Part shown: positions 29,201 through 39,168 of the stretch, piece by piece
How the letters are laid out: the number at the start of each line of letters is the position of its first letter
Numbering within the stretch: the stretch's first letter is position 1
Source of the DNA: Fuerstiella sp.
Lineage (GTDB): Bacteria; Planctomycetota; Planctomycetia; Planctomycetales; Planctomycetaceae
Length of the DNA: 64,000 nt
Direction: 5' to 3'
Assembly (NCBI GenBank): GCA_029247265.1
Contig: JAQWLN010000177.1
Coordinates: 1-64,000 of the forward strand
Made by a program: the position numbers and the translations under genes
Notes under the pieces: model-generated
The model's database searches: none
Told to the model about the DNA's origin: nothing
The model's input: only the letters and a program-made list of their open reading frames with translations

Positions 29201-29632
29201 GATGATGCGACCGGTAAGGAGCGCAGCTACTACGAGGACAGTACGGGTCAGTCGGGTGGCGAAAAAGCCAAGCTGGCCTTCACCATTCTGGTGGCGGCCA
29301 TCGCGTACCAGTACGACATCGATCCCGGAACCGACGACAGTGACCGTTTCCATTTTGTTGTCGTCGATGAAATGTTCAGCAAAATCGACGATCAGTATTC
29401 CGAGTATGCCCTAGAACTTTTCCGCAAGTTCGGTCTGCAGTTGTTGATCGTAGCTCCGCTGGATGCCAAGGCCCGCGTGACTGAACGTTACGTCGGGTGT
29501 TATCTGCTGGTCGCCAAAGACGAACAAAGTCACTCTCGTATTCATTCCATGACGGCTCGGGAATTTGAAGAACAGACGACAGACACCGGCGCATCGACAA
29601 TCCAGACACTGCAGCGCAGGAAGCCGAAATAG
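26225..29632 (+). CDS. jetC: JetC/MksB-type SMC ATPase of a Wadjet-like complex
   Basis: This is a 1135-residue SMC-like ATPase. Walker A LIGRNGSGKSTLVDAML lies near residue 52, long coiled-coil segments cover roughly 230-460 and 640-950 (for example QLEDERRQLEQDNDTVRVLKQ), and a hinge-like globular stretch lies between (SVLTDEQQWQSSIEMVLQSF). The ABC signature QSGGEKAKLAF lies near residue 1008 and Walker B FVVVDEMFSKID near residue 1041. This is the COG4913 type found in type I Wadjet. The complex extrudes DNA loops; in plasmid defence the loop is then cut by JetD. No jetD follows: the next gene is a secreted esterase 175 bp downstream. Confidence 0.9.
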   Translation: MSQLLEPTTLTKPGYRLHRLEAYNWGTFDSTGEGHRGEVYCIEPKGDTTLLIGRNGSGKSTLVDAMLTLLVRPAIRNYNVAAGARKRERDERTYIRGAFDRRSGDQETGAQVQYLRPGNAHYSVLLASFHNDGSGKTFTIAQVLYITADGKAERIYCFDDQQRSIAKDCSALNKADLLQQMKKRGFRATRSFTEYHQWFRRATGVRKKAMDMLNQTVAVKDIQRLNEFIRDHMLEARSWGETVDSLLTHFGQLSEAHQTLVKVRDQLKLLEPIEKHGLKWREQTDGLQSSEKLLAATDTFFCQQVVCLFEPECAARQSELEQIRGRKAQLATMISDSQRLIRRQENEIENAGGNRLKEIPRLIELEHKDAASKRLSSRRFHDALRTAGVNAVAGDTESFHAVLADLPDLTTKTKAELSTVRATYDDDVIQQNDQRTRLAEAQEELAALEKRQSNLPRRLVDVRQQLCNVLDLSVQDLPFAAELISVLTDEQQWQSSIEMVLQSFSFSLLVADRHYQAVSAYMNQNQLRDSRGFGQKIVYLRVRERQRRLDGSVLDPDSLVRKLKLREGHVLLPWVQAELEDRFDYRCCTSIEEFRSVHGPAITPERHVRNRNHHIKDDRDCAGDPSSFVLGWDNTDKKWWLSDSIQRLQSELKTVDERIRLRRGEEKSLRTRLNAIKEASTVQNFADLNFTVHDTTITQLEDERRQLEQDNDTVRVLKQRLAEHVASENLYTVKRDESGVHEGEVKSQLADAQRLLDTARQTLQQLNDTGELTEHMEWFEALSSLLGDEPLTAVSFYQREKDFRRAREMERDRQREKAQPVQERLLREMSRFLAKFPQEKSDLQPSTEYLSSFLGLLEAIREEDLPRHEQRFKERLNDKVTREIGLLNSELERERYAIEDKIDQLNQALMQLEYRPGTHMKLDARQASDREIREFRNELHACLDETLAVSFEADEARYVRIQNLIQRLRDEDRWRNKVIDVRRWFDFSARELDDATGKERSYYEDSTGQSGGEKAKLAFTILVAAIAYQYDIDPGTDDSDRFHFVVVDEMFSKIDDQYSEYALELFRKFGLQLLIVAPLDAKARVTERYVGCYLLVAKDEQSHSRIHSMTAREFEEQTTDTGASTIQTLQRRKPK

Positions 29633-29807
29633 CAGCCCGTCACCGGGGTTATCATCAGCGCAGCGAATGAAAACCGAAAAACGGGCACACTGCCGTCCAC
29701 GAGCCTCATGGAACCACGAACAGCCTGAGGTCGCCTGAAGTTCAACATCCGTCTGTTCACACATACAATTGTCGACACTGACATATCACAGCACGCGGAG
29801 TATTCAG

Positions 29808-30914
29808 ATGTTACAGCAACACGTGTTTTCGAAGTGCCGAACAGTCATTGTCGTCACCCTGGTCGTGTCGGGAGCCGGGCCTGTACTGGCCCAAACGCCG
29901 GCGCAGAAATCGTCGACGTTTGACCGCTGGGACAAAAACAATGACGGGCAGCTTTCGCGCGACGAACTACCTGCAGGTGCGCGACGGAATTTTGAGAAAG
30001 TGGATACAGACAACAGCGGGTTTATTTCGCGCAAGGAAGACCAGGCGTTCCGGATTCGAAGCACACGGCGTCGGCCACCAACTCCGAAATTGCCACAGGG
30101 CGTCCTCGTCGAACGCGACATCGCCTACGTAAAGAATGGTCACGAGCGACATAAGCTCGACCTTTACCGGACTGAGAAGTCGAATGAAGCTCGACCGCTC
30201 GTGATCTGGATTCACGGCGGCGGCTGGCGAAACGGCAGCAAGAATAATTGTCCCGCCGTGCCTCTGGTGAATCGCGGTTTTGTCGTTGCGAGCATCAACT
30301 ACCGCCTTAGCGGCCACGCCGTTTTTCCGGCGCAGATTACCGACTGCAAAGCGGCCATCCGGTGGCTGCGGGCGAATGCGGGAAAGTACGGGATAGACGG
30401 CGACCACATCGGCGTGTGGGGTTCTTCGGCGGGTGGACATCTGGTCGCATTGCTTGGGACGTCCGGAGACGTCGTGGACCTGGAGGGCGATGGTGGTAAC
30501 GTCGATCAATCCAGTCGAGTGCAGGCCGTGTGTGACTGGTTCGGTCCCACAGACCTGCTGCTGATGAATCAGCAGGCAGGCGATCGCGGCACGATTGACC
30601 ATGACGCAGCGGACAGCCCCGAATCGAAATTACTCGGAGGTTCGCTGCAGGATAACGCTGACAAGGCAAAGCGAGCCGGGCCGATCACATACGTGACGCC
30701 CGACGACCCACCGTTCATGATTGTCCATGGCGACCAGGACTCGCTGGTTCACTGGAAGCAAAGTCAGATGCTGGCAGATTCACTTACGAAATCAAAATGC
30801 GACGTGACTCTGACAATCGTCGCCGGCGCAGGGCACGGCCGCTTTCGGGATCCAAAAATAACCGAGGACAGTTTTCGCTTCTTCGAAAAGACTCTGCTGA
30901 GCAAAGTACGCTGA
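29808..30914 (+). CDS. Secreted alpha/beta-hydrolase esterase with N-terminal EF-hand pair
   Basis: Starting at the ATG at 29808 (GGAG 8 bp upstream; the track's 29769 start is a TTG) gives 368 residues with a signal peptide (IVVTLVVSGAGPVLAQ). Two EF-hand loops follow, DKNNDGQLSRDE and DTDNSGFISRKE. Then comes an alpha/beta-hydrolase of the BD-FAE/carboxylesterase type: oxyanion-hole motif HGGGW, nucleophile elbow GSSAGG, acid in HGDQDSLVHW, and the final histidine in GAGHGRF. Likely an extracellular, calcium-influenced esterase acting on acetyl or feruloyl groups of polysaccharide; the true substrate is unknown. It is not a Wadjet component despite its position after jetC. Confidence 0.87.
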   Translation: MLQQHVFSKCRTVIVVTLVVSGAGPVLAQTPAQKSSTFDRWDKNNDGQLSRDELPAGARRNFEKVDTDNSGFISRKEDQAFRIRSTRRRPPTPKLPQGVLVERDIAYVKNGHERHKLDLYRTEKSNEARPLVIWIHGGGWRNGSKNNCPAVPLVNRGFVVASINYRLSGHAVFPAQITDCKAAIRWLRANAGKYGIDGDHIGVWGSSAGGHLVALLGTSGDVVDLEGDGGNVDQSSRVQAVCDWFGPTDLLLMNQQAGDRGTIDHDAADSPESKLLGGSLQDNADKAKRAGPITYVTPDDPPFMIVHGDQDSLVHWKQSQMLADSLTKSKCDVTLTIVAGAGHGRFRDPKITEDSFRFFEKTLLSKVR

Positions 30915-30961
30915 CCTTTCGTTGTCCCGGCCGAAGGCGACGTACCGATCAACCATGCCAA

Positions 30962-31897
30962 TTAATGTGAGCCAGGAACATTTTCAGCGGGCAGAAAACG
31001 TGTTCCGGTCACTCGTTCGTGCGATTCACGAGACGGACTGAAATCGCGAAGCGCTGTCAATCCATCTGATGCGCGAAAGACACCCTGACCGGGGACAGAA
31101 AGGCTGGCATACGTCAGGCCGATCGACGACAGATCGTCAACAAGTTCAGGGTTCGTGAGATGGTACGGAAACTGGTACACAGCCCCCCGGAGCCCGAAAT
31201 CCTGTTTGCGAACCTTGTGGCTCCATTTCTCCAGCGCTGGAAAAACATCCGTCTGACGATTGTGGCGAACTGATCCGACCGGCAAGTATTTTTGACCGAA
31301 CAGCTTCAGCGTGATGTAGCCATCTACTGGAATAACATCACCAAACGCATTGAGCGGACGCACCACTACCCGAATACCGTCGAAGGCCACGTCGCGGTCC
31401 CAGTTGGCCGCCGTCGCTCTGAATTCCAGTGTTGCCACACGGTGTCGACGGGTGTTCGCCTGCCTCTGGTATTCGGTGACCGGGGCGACAGCCGGGCCAG
31501 CGGCGCCAGGAACCTCACCTGCTTCCGTGTTCGATGCGGCTGGCAATGAATGATTTCTGTCAGCCAATACCAGATCACCATGATCCAGCTTCGTTTTCTT
31601 CAGAAGAATCTTTAGTGCGTCTGATGTAAAAACCTGCTTCCCAACGTGCGCCTTGACGATGTGCTGCCACGGGACGAATCGACGCAGCAGGATGCCGGGT
31701 GCGGAGGACCTCAGGGCTAGGAACTGGTCGTCCGTTGCTGCATCCGGGACGGACGTGACCGTCGAGTCATCGACCAATGTTACAGTAACGATGATCGGCG
31801 GGGATGGCGCGGACCGTTCGTCAGCCTGGACCGACACCGCAGCGACCAAAGTGGCTGTCATCAGATGAGCGACTGCAATCGATGGGCGATAAGCCAT
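30962..31897 (-). CDS. Secreted protein of unknown function
   Basis: The ORF runs to 32368, but the ATG at 31897 gives a proper signal peptide (MAYRPSIAVAHLMTATLVAA, cleavage near VQADE); the upstream extension is probably not translated and would overlap uvrA. The resulting 311 residues have an N-terminal beta-rich part (IVTVTLVDDSTVTSV) and a later stretch ATAANWDRDVAFDGIRVVVRPL that reads like a beta-sandwich. I do not recognise the family. It is divergent from the tandem uvrA gene, with about 207 bp between the starts. Confidence 0.62.
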   Translation of the reverse strand: MAYRPSIAVAHLMTATLVAAVSVQADERSAPSPPIIVTVTLVDDSTVTSVPDAATDDQFLALRSSAPGILLRRFVPWQHIVKAHVGKQVFTSDALKILLKKTKLDHGDLVLADRNHSLPAASNTEAGEVPGAAGPAVAPVTEYQRQANTRRHRVATLEFRATAANWDRDVAFDGIRVVVRPLNAFGDVIPVDGYITLKLFGQKYLPVGSVRHNRQTDVFPALEKWSHKVRKQDFGLRGAVYQFPYHLTNPELVDDLSSIGLTYASLSVPGQGVFRASDGLTALRDFSPSRESHERVTGTRFLPAENVPGSH

Positions 31898-32104
31898 AAC
31901 ACGCCATAATAGTTGTGGCGGACAGGCAACCGTTAGAAGATTCCGAAAAAACAATGGCTTGGACGAATGTGGCCGCAAGTCAGCTGAATGCGACAAACCG
32001 AGGCCCGGGGTGATGACGACAGAGTTGCGGTTTCTATAATTCGCACGCTCGGTCAGCCGGGCTTCTGAATTCAACACAACACCGGCCGCGGCCCAGTACG
32101 ATAA

Positions 32105-35100
32105 ATGTCTGAAACCGAGATCGTTATTCGCGGGGCTCGCGAACATAACCTGCGCAATGTCAGTCTGGCGTTGCCGCGGAACAAGCTGATCGTGATGACC
32201 GGAGTCAGCGGCTCCGGAAAAAGCTCGCTGGCGTTTGATACGTTGTACGCTGAAGGCCAGCGGCGATACGTGGAATCCCTGTCGACGTACGCTCGGCAGT
32301 TTCTGGGACAGCTGCCCAAACCCAGCGTCGATTTGATTTCCGGGCTGGCCCCGTCGATTTCCATTCAACAGAAATCAACCAGCCGAAATCCTCGCAGTAC
32401 CGTCGGTACGATCACGGAAATTTTCGATTACCTGCGAGTTCTGTTCGCTCGAGTTGGCCAGGGCTACTGCCACGTCTCGGGGAAACCGATCAAGGCTCAG
32501 TCTGCCGATTCAATCATCGAAAGCATAGCGCGTCAGCCCGACGGCACTCGTTATTCGATTCTCGCTCCGATTGTGCAGAATCAGAAGGGCGAGTTCAAAG
32601 ATCTGTTCGAAGATCTGCTGAAGCGTGGACACCTGCGAGCCCGTGTGGATGGCGAAGTGATTTCGCTCAACGACGACCTGAAATTACGCCGACACCACAA
32701 GCACAATATTGAGGTCGTGATTGACCGACTCGTTGCCGGCCCGAGCAGCCGAAGTCGTCTTGCCGAAGCTGTCGAACAGGCACTGAAACTGGCGGACGGG
32801 CGCTTGATCTGTGCGACGGAGCGTCGAGAGACGAGCGGCGAGAGTCCAGGGAAGAAAACAAAGTCGAGCGGCGGCAGGGCTAAGGCTGCGTCAGCAGAGG
32901 ACTCAGGCATATCGACCCTTGACACTCTCTACAGTGCGAATTACGCCTGTGCCGAAAGCGGCATGAGCTACGAACCACCATCGCCTCAGCTGTTCAGCTT
33001 CAACAGTCCGCTGGGCATGTGTCATGAATGTCACGGGCTGGGAATGAGACATGGGTTCGGTCCGTCATCGATCGTGATTGATGAAAAGAAGTCAATCCGC
33101 AACGGAGCACTTCTGTTTCTGCCGTCCTTGAAGAAGGTTGGGCGCTGGCCACGGCACATACTGGTCAGCGCCGCTGAAGCCATAGAAAAGATTGCAGGCA
33201 TGGAAGCCGACACGCTGCTGAAGATAAAGTGGGTTGACGTGCCTGCGGAAGCGCAACGGCTGTGGCTTGAAGGAACCGGCGACCGGCACATCACGTTCAG
33301 TTGGAGAACTCGCGGCGGCGTCTATAAGCACGGTGGCACCTGGGAAGGCTGGACCAATCGGCTGCTGGAGAACTACCGCACGACGAAAAATCCGATGCAG
33401 CGGCGAGCCATGGAGAAGCATCTGGAAGTTGTACGGTGCCCGGCCTGTGATGGCGAACGGTTGAACCAGCAGGCTCGCAACGTACGCATCACCACCAGCA
33501 ACAGTCGAATCAGGAAACGCGGCCTGCCGATGGAGATGAGTCTGCCACAGGTGTGCGCGCTCAGCATCGAAGAAGCGGCAGAATTTTTTGCATCGTTGAA
33601 GCTGGACGCCACCCGACAGATGATTGCTGAAGAGGCGCTAAAGGAAATTTCCGGGCGGCTTGGTTTTCTGCTGCAGTGCGGACTGCATTATCTGACTCTG
33701 GAGCGGTCGGCCCCAACTCTATCCGGCGGAGAATCGCAGCGAATTCGATTGGCAGGGCAGATCGGATGTGGACTGGTGGGCGTTGTTTATATTCTGGACG
33801 AGCCGTCGATAGGTCTGCATCCTCGCGACAACGTCATGCTGCTGAAGAGTCTGCAACACCTGCGCGATCAGGGCAACACGGTAATTGTTGTCGAGCACGA
33901 CGAAGAAACCATGCGGGCGGCCGACCACATCGTTGATTTCGGTCCGGGTCCAGGTGTTCGTGGCGGCGAGGTGGTGGTTGAGGGTTCTGTTAAGAACCTG
34001 TTGAAGAACAAGCGCAGCGTCACCGGCCAGTACCTAAGCGGCCGCAAGGAGATAGAGGTACCAAAAAAACGCCGCACAGGTGGCAAAGACGCCATCGTCG
34101 TAAAGAACGGTCGACACAATAACCTGCAGGGTGTCGACATCAAATTTCCGCTGGGCCGATTCATTTGCGTGACCGGCGTCAGCGGCAGCGGCAAAAGTTC
34201 TGTCACCAATGATATCCTGTGGCAGGTACTGAATCGCGACGTCAACAGGGGGAAAGGCGAGCCCGGCAGGCATGACCGAGTGAATGGGCTGACGAAGATC
34301 GACAAAGCCATCGACATCGATCAGTCGCCTATCGGTCGAACGCCGCGCAGCAATCCAGCCACCTACGTCAAAGTGTTTGACGAGATCCGTAAGTTGTTCA
34401 CAGTTCTGCCGCAGTCAAAAATGCGGGGCTACAAGCCGGGACGATTCAGTTTCAACGTGCCTGGCGGTCGATGTGAAGCGTGCGAAGGGCATGGGGCGAC
34501 AAAACTGGCAATGGACTTTCTGGCAGACATCTGGATGCCGTGCGATGTCTGCGAAGGCCGCCGCTTCAGTCATGAAACTCTGGAGGTTAAATATAAGGAA
34601 CACAATGTCGCCGAAATCCTGAACATGGAGATCCGCGATGCTCTGCAGCTGTTCGAAAACGTTCCGAAAATCAGACGGCTGCTGCAGACTCTGGTGGATG
34701 TGGGCCTCGATTACATGCAGCTGGGTCAGCCGTCGCCAACTTTATCCGGAGGAGAAGCTCAGCGGATCAAGCTGGCTCGAGAACTCGGAAAACGGTCGAC
34801 GGGCAAAACGCTGTACCTGTTGGATGAGCCGACGACCGGATTGCACTTTGCGGACGTTCACAAACTACTGGAAGTGTTGCACGGTTTCGTGGAACAGGGA
34901 AATACCGTCATCGTTGTCGAACACAATCTTGACGTGATCAAGACGGCCGACTGGGTGATTGACCTTGGGCCGGAAGGTGGAGCGGGTGGTGGCCGGATCG
35001 TTTGCGAAGGGACGCCGGAGGACATCGCGAAGTGCAGGGATTCCTACACGGGTTCAGCCCTGCGAAGTGTCCTGCCGGGGATGAAGCCTCGAGCAAATAA

Positions 35101-38100
35101 TAAAAATCGACGAGGAATGGGGACAAAAGCGGACCCGTTTATTTTTAACCGGCTAATTCAGATTACCGGTGCGTCGCAGCATAACCTGCAGCGTTTGGAT
35201 CTGGAGGTGCCTCGGGGTGAAATGAGCGTCTTTTGTGGCCCCAGTGGCAGCGGTAAAACGTCGCTGGCAATGGATACGTTATACGCCGAAGGGCAACGAC
35301 GCTATGTCGAAAGTCTGTCCGCATACGCCCGGCAGTTTCTGGGCCAGATGCCGAAGCCTAAGGTCGAAAGCATTCAGGGGCTGAGCCCCGCGATCGCAAT
35401 CGAACAGAAGACGGTCGGCGCCACACCGCGTTCAACGGTTGGCACCGTGACCGAGATTTACGACTACCTGCGAGTACTCTATGCTCGACTGGGAATCGTT
35501 CATTGCCCGTCGTGCGGCATGGAAGCTCAGAAACAGACGACAGACGAAATTGTGGAAGCGGTTCTGAAGCTGCCCGCAAAATCGCGACTGCTGTTATTGG
35601 CACCCATTACCGTCGATCGACAGACGCCGTACGAAACAATCTTCGAGCGGATGCAGAAAAACGGTTTTGCCCGTGTTCGAATTGACGGCACCACCCATTC
35701 GCTCGGTGAAACGCCCGACATGGATCATCGTCGCGAGCACGAAGTCGAAATCGTTGTCGACCGAGTCGTTGTGGACCGCAGACAGCGCGGGCGGATCACC
35801 GATTCCGTGGAAGCCGCCCTGGATCTGGGCAAGGGCGTCCTGCGTGTCGTGGTGGCTGCAAAAGAAGTCGAGGAAGCCGATTGGGAAGATCACGTTTTCA
35901 GCCTGCACTTGTCCTGCCTCGACTGCGGCTACTCCTACGATCACCCGACGCCGCAGCAGTTCAGTTTCAACAGCCCGCTGGGCTGGTGCTGGTCGTGTGA
36001 AGGATTGGGCACAGAGTATGGGGCCAATCAATCACTTCTGGTTACCAGCCCGGAAAGCTCACTGCTGGACGGGGCCATAGGGGCCTGGCCGGATCCTCGG
36101 TCCAACTCACAGTTTGGCGTGATGCTGAAAGCGATTGGTACAGAGTTCGACATACCGTTGGACCAACCGTGGTATTTGCTTTCAGCGGAACAACAGCGAG
36201 TGATCCTCTACGGGACCGAGGACCGGTGGATCAATGTGGAGAGCGGAGAGAAAAAAGCGGAAAGCGGCAGAGCCGGAATGGCTGTCAACATAGGGCGATC
36301 GTCGTTTCGCTTTCGATATCGTGGTCTGTTTCCAACCATCGAACAGGCCGCGCGGCTGTCGTATTCGCACCGACGATCGCTGATGGAAATGGCTGGAGAA
36401 AAGGACTGCAGTGTTTGTAACGGAACTCGTCTGCAGGAAGTCACCGCCAATGTCCAGTTGAAAAAAACCACGTTGCCTCAACTGTGCCGAATGCCGTTGA
36501 TCAAGGCGTTGGAGTTTCTGAAATCGCTGAAGCTGACGAAAGCTCAGAAGCAAATTGCCGGAGACCTGCTGAACGAGTCGGTTCATCGACTGAAGTTTCT
36601 GGTGGATGTCGGTCTGGATTATCTGACGCTGGAGCGGTCGATGCCGACTCTGTCGGGGGGCGAATCGCAACGCATTCGTCTGGCCGGGCAGGTTGGCCGG
36701 TCGTTGACAGGTGTGCTGTACGTGCTGGACGAACCAACAATCGGCCTTCACCCGCGCGACAACGGACGACTGCTGGCGGCGCTGAAGCGGTTGCGGGATC
36801 TTGGCAATACGGTGCTACTGGTCGAGCACGATCGTGAAGTTCTGCAGGCTGCGGATCGGCTGTTTGACTTCGGTCCGGGTGCCGGGCGATTGGGTGGCAC
36901 TGTGGTTGCCCAGGGAACGCCCAGACAACTTGGTCGCCAGACGAAAAAGTCACTGACTGGCGGGTACCTCAGCGGCAAACTGGGGATCCCCGTCCCGGAG
37001 CAACGACGGCTGCCATCCGACGCGGTGGACTGGCTGCAGCTTTTGGGTGCTGCTCAGCACAATCTGCGCAACGTCGATCTGCGAATACCGCTGGCCACCA
37101 TGACTTGTATCACCGGCGTTAGCGGCAGCGGAAAAAGTTCGCTGGTGATGAGCACTTTGGCGCGAGCAGTGGCTAGGAAACTTAATCTGGCGACGGATGC
37201 GCCCGGACCGCACAAAGACCTGCGAGGCATAGAACATCTATCGAAAATCGTCGTCGTTGATCAAAACCCGATCGGCAATACACCAGCGTCCAATCCGGCA
37301 ACGTACACCGGACTGTTCGATCATATTCGAGAGCTGTTTGCTAAAATGCCGGACTCCAGAGTCCGCGGCTACGGCCCGGGGCGATTCAGTTTCAATCGGG
37401 CAGGTGGCCGTTGCGACGACTGTGAAGGTATGGGCCAGCGGAAAATCGAAATGCACTTCCTGCCCGACGTGTGGGTCGAATGCACCACATGTCAGGGCAA
37501 GCGTTACAACGCCGAAACGCTGAACGTGAAGTTCAACGACTACAGCATCGCCGACGTACTGGAAATGCCCGTAGAAAAAGCGCTGGAAGTGTTTTCGAAC
37601 GTACCGAAGATCCGAGCACCACTGGCAACACTGAACGCAATCGGACTGGGCTATCTGACACTTGGTCAGTCAGCGCCGACTCTGTCCGGCGGCGAAGCTC
37701 AGCGTATTAAACTGGCCGCGGAACTGGCAAAGCCCAATAAGGGAAAAACTCTTTACCTGCTGGACGAACCCACGACCGGACTGCACTTTGATGACATTGC
37801 CAAGCTGCTGGCAGTTCTCAGCAGCCTTGTGGAACAGGGCAACACAGTCGTCGTGATCGAACACAACCTTGATGTCATCAAGATGGCCGACTGGGTTGTT
37901 GACCTCGGTCCCGAAGCGGGCGCCGGCGGCGGACAGATCGTGGCAGAAGGTACGCCGGAGGACATCGTGTCGATTGCAACGGCGGCGTTGTCAGCAGGCA
38001 CTAGTCGACACAAACGATCGGCCACAGCCCGGCAAGCGGTGCTGCGGTCATGGACGGGAGAACTGCTGGGACCGGTGCTGGCGGAATCGAAAACCGGCAG

Positions 38101-39082
38101 CATCGACGTGTTCGATGTGGCCGGTGCGGCAAAAAAGCAGGCCGGCGATGTCACCGCAGATCAACTTGGCAAGTCAGCTCGGTTGCCATGGGAAACGGAC
38201 GGCCAGCAATGGCACACCAGGGAATGTCTGAGCCATGACGGAAAGCGTTGTCGGTGGGGAGGTGATGCTCTGCAGTTTGTGATCGACCTGCTGGCAAAGG
38301 AAGAACGGCTGGCTCCGGTCAATTGGAATCATCGTTCCACTGTCGAAGTCAAAGCCGCTGGCGGTCTGGGCTGGCTGCTGCACGCTCGCACCGGCCACGA
38401 GTGGATTCTGTCACTCTGTTTCCGAGTCAGGAAGCAGACGTTTGACACAAAGTCGCTGCGTGCCGCATTGGGACTGACACCGATCGACGATGTCGAAGAG
38501 ATCCAGTATTACAGCCAGTCACCGCGAGTCAACGTGCGAAACCTGAAGACGCCGTGGCAGGAAGTGACGATTAAGGTCTGGAACATAGAAGAGATTGATA
38601 ATTCGGCCTTCAAGTCATTCCTGCAGCAGGCTGTTGAGGCCCATCTGACCCAGGCAACAAAGGAAAAAGCCAATCCGGACGACTTGATGCCCTGGAAACA
38701 GCTTGGCCGCAAATGGCATCTGATGAAGAAAGGTCTGCCCAAGAAAGCAGGCTGGGACTTCCGAACGGTCGAAAAGCTGCTGCCTATAGTGGAAAAGGTG
38801 TTTGCGACCTGTGACGTCGACTACGGGGTTCGCAGCCGGACCAACTGGAAACACAAGGACAGCAGCGAACCGGCCGCCGAGTTGCACACCAAAAGAAAAG
38901 ACGGAGTCGATCTTGTGCTGTACGTGCCAAAGGATACTGTCACGATCGGAGCGATCGCTGATTTTGGTACCGAACAGGAAGTCAAACTGCACCGTGATGG
39001 ACGGGACCGCGTACGAATTCGATTTGAATCCCCGAGCGAAGTGTCTCCGAAGCTTGGCAAATGGCTCCGTGGCCAGCGCTGA
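32105..39082 (+). CDS. uvrA: Tandem-duplicated UvrA (excinuclease ABC subunit A) with C-terminal extension
   Basis: The 2325-residue protein contains two complete UvrA units and a novel tail. Unit 1 (about 1-985) has [20 protein letters not shown], signature [13 protein letters not shown] near 538, a second P-loop near 692, zinc module CEAC...CDVC near 790-817 and [12 protein letters not shown] near 880. Unit 2 (about 1012-1965) repeats the set: [16 protein letters not shown] near 1047, signature near 1515, P-loop near 1670, CDDC...CTTC near 1770-1797, signature near 1860. UvrA normally works as a dimer of about 940-residue chains, so this may be a covalent dimer with four ABC sites, acting in recognition of bulky DNA damage and loading of UvrB. 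Residues about 1975-2325 are a separate extension without a family I know. Confidence 0.93.
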   Translation: MSETEIVIRGAREHNLRNVSLALPRNKLIVMTGVSGSGKSSLAFDTLYAEGQRRYVESLSTYARQFLGQLPKPSVDLISGLAPSISIQQKSTSRNPRSTVGTITEIFDYLRVLFARVGQGYCHVSGKPIKAQSADSIIESIARQPDGTRYSILAPIVQNQKGEFKDLFEDLLKRGHLRARVDGEVISLNDDLKLRRHHKHNIEVVIDRLVAGPSSRSRLAEAVEQALKLADGRLICATERRETSGESPGKKTKSSGGRAKAASAEDSGISTLDTLYSANYACAESGMSYEPPSPQLFSFNSPLGMCHECHGLGMRHGFGPSSIVIDEKKSIRNGALLFLPSLKKVGRWPRHILVSAAEAIEKIAGMEADTLLKIKWVDVPAEAQRLWLEGTGDRHITFSWRTRGGVYKHGGTWEGWTNRLLENYRTTKNPMQRRAMEKHLEVVRCPACDGERLNQQARNVRITTSNSRIRKRGLPMEMSLPQVCALSIEEAAEFFASLKLDATRQMIAEEALKEISGRLGFLLQCGLHYLTLERSAPTLSGGESQRIRLAGQIGCGLVGVVYILDEPSIGLHPRDNVMLLKSLQHLRDQGNTVIVVEHDEETMRAADHIVDFGPGPGVRGGEVVVEGSVKNLLKNKRSVTGQYLSGRKEIEVPKKRRTGGKDAIVVKNGRHNNLQGVDIKFPLGRFICVTGVSGSGKSSVTNDILWQVLNRDVNRGKGEPGRHDRVNGLTKIDKAIDIDQSPIGRTPRSNPATYVKVFDEIRKLFTVLPQSKMRGYKPGRFSFNVPGGRCEACEGHGATKLAMDFLADIWMPCDVCEGRRFSHETLEVKYKEHNVAEILNMEIRDALQLFENVPKIRRLLQTLVDVGLDYMQLGQPSPTLSGGEAQRIKLARELGKRSTGKTLYLLDEPTTGLHFADVHKLLEVLHGFVEQGNTVIVVEHNLDVIKTADWVIDLGPEGGAGGGRIVCEGTPEDIAKCRDSYTGSALRSVLPGMKPRANNKNRRGMGTKADPFIFNRLIQITGASQHNLQRLDLEVPRGEMSVFCGPSGSGKTSLAMDTLYAEGQRRYVESLSAYARQFLGQMPKPKVESIQGLSPAIAIEQKTVGATPRSTVGTVTEIYDYLRVLYARLGIVHCPSCGMEAQKQTTDEIVEAVLKLPAKSRLLLLAPITVDRQTPYETIFERMQKNGFARVRIDGTTHSLGETPDMDHRREHEVEIVVDRVVVDRRQRGRITDSVEAALDLGKGVLRVVVAAKEVEEADWEDHVFSLHLSCLDCGYSYDHPTPQQFSFNSPLGWCWSCEGLGTEYGANQSLLVTSPESSLLDGAIGAWPDPRSNSQFGVMLKAIGTEFDIPLDQPWYLLSAEQQRVILYGTEDRWINVESGEKKAESGRAGMAVNIGRSSFRFRYRGLFPTIEQAARLSYSHRRSLMEMAGEKDCSVCNGTRLQEVTANVQLKKTTLPQLCRMPLIKALEFLKSLKLTKAQKQIAGDLLNESVHRLKFLVDVGLDYLTLERSMPTLSGGESQRIRLAGQVGRSLTGVLYVLDEPTIGLHPRDNGRLLAALKRLRDLGNTVLLVEHDREVLQAADRLFDFGPGAGRLGGTVVAQGTPRQLGRQTKKSLTGGYLSGKLGIPVPEQRRLPSDAVDWLQLLGAAQHNLRNVDLRIPLATMTCITGVSGSGKSSLVMSTLARAVARKLNLATDAPGPHKDLRGIEHLSKIVVVDQNPIGNTPASNPATYTGLFDHIRELFAKMPDSRVRGYGPGRFSFNRAGGRCDDCEGMGQRKIEMHFLPDVWVECTTCQGKRYNAETLNVKFNDYSIADVLEMPVEKALEVFSNVPKIRAPLATLNAIGLGYLTLGQSAPTLSGGEAQRIKLAAELAKPNKGKTLYLLDEPTTGLHFDDIAKLLAVLSSLVEQGNTVVVIEHNLDVIKMADWVVDLGPEAGAGGGQIVAEGTPEDIVSIATAALSAGTSRHKRSATARQAVLRSWTGELLGPVLAESKTGSIDVFDVAGAAKKQAGDVTADQLGKSARLPWETDGQQWHTRECLSHDGKRCRWGGDALQFVIDLLAKEERLAPVNWNHRSTVEVKAAGGLGWLLHARTGHEWILSLCFRVRKQTFDTKSLRAALGLTPIDDVEEIQYYSQSPRVNVRNLKTPWQEVTIKVWNIEEIDNSAFKSFLQQAVEAHLTQATKEKANPDDLMPWKQLGRKWHLMKKGLPKKAGWDFRTVEKLLPIVEKVFATCDVDYGVRSRTNWKHKDSSEPAAELHTKRKDGVDLVLYVPKDTVTIGAIADFGTEQEVKLHRDGRDRVRIRFESPSEVSPKLGKWLRGQR

Positions 39083-39168
39083 ATCAAGCAGGCCGCGTGA
39101 AACGCGACATCGAAGCGCAGTTGCGTGGAACACACGATCGATCCGGCTTCGTGTCTGGTTGTCCTTGT

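Noticed and set aside
29808-30914. Gene after jetC considered as JetD
   Set aside because: It has a signal peptide, EF-hands and an esterase catalytic triad; no toprim, DUF3322 or DUF2220 features.
30962-32368. N-terminal extension of the secreted unknown protein beyond 31897
   Set aside because: It would overlap the 5' end of uvrA by about 260 bp and place the signal peptide in the middle of the protein.
39095-39107. CGCGT-GAA-ACGCG hairpin between uvrA and ftsH as a bidirectional terminator
   Set aside because: The stem is only 5 bp with no T-run on either side.
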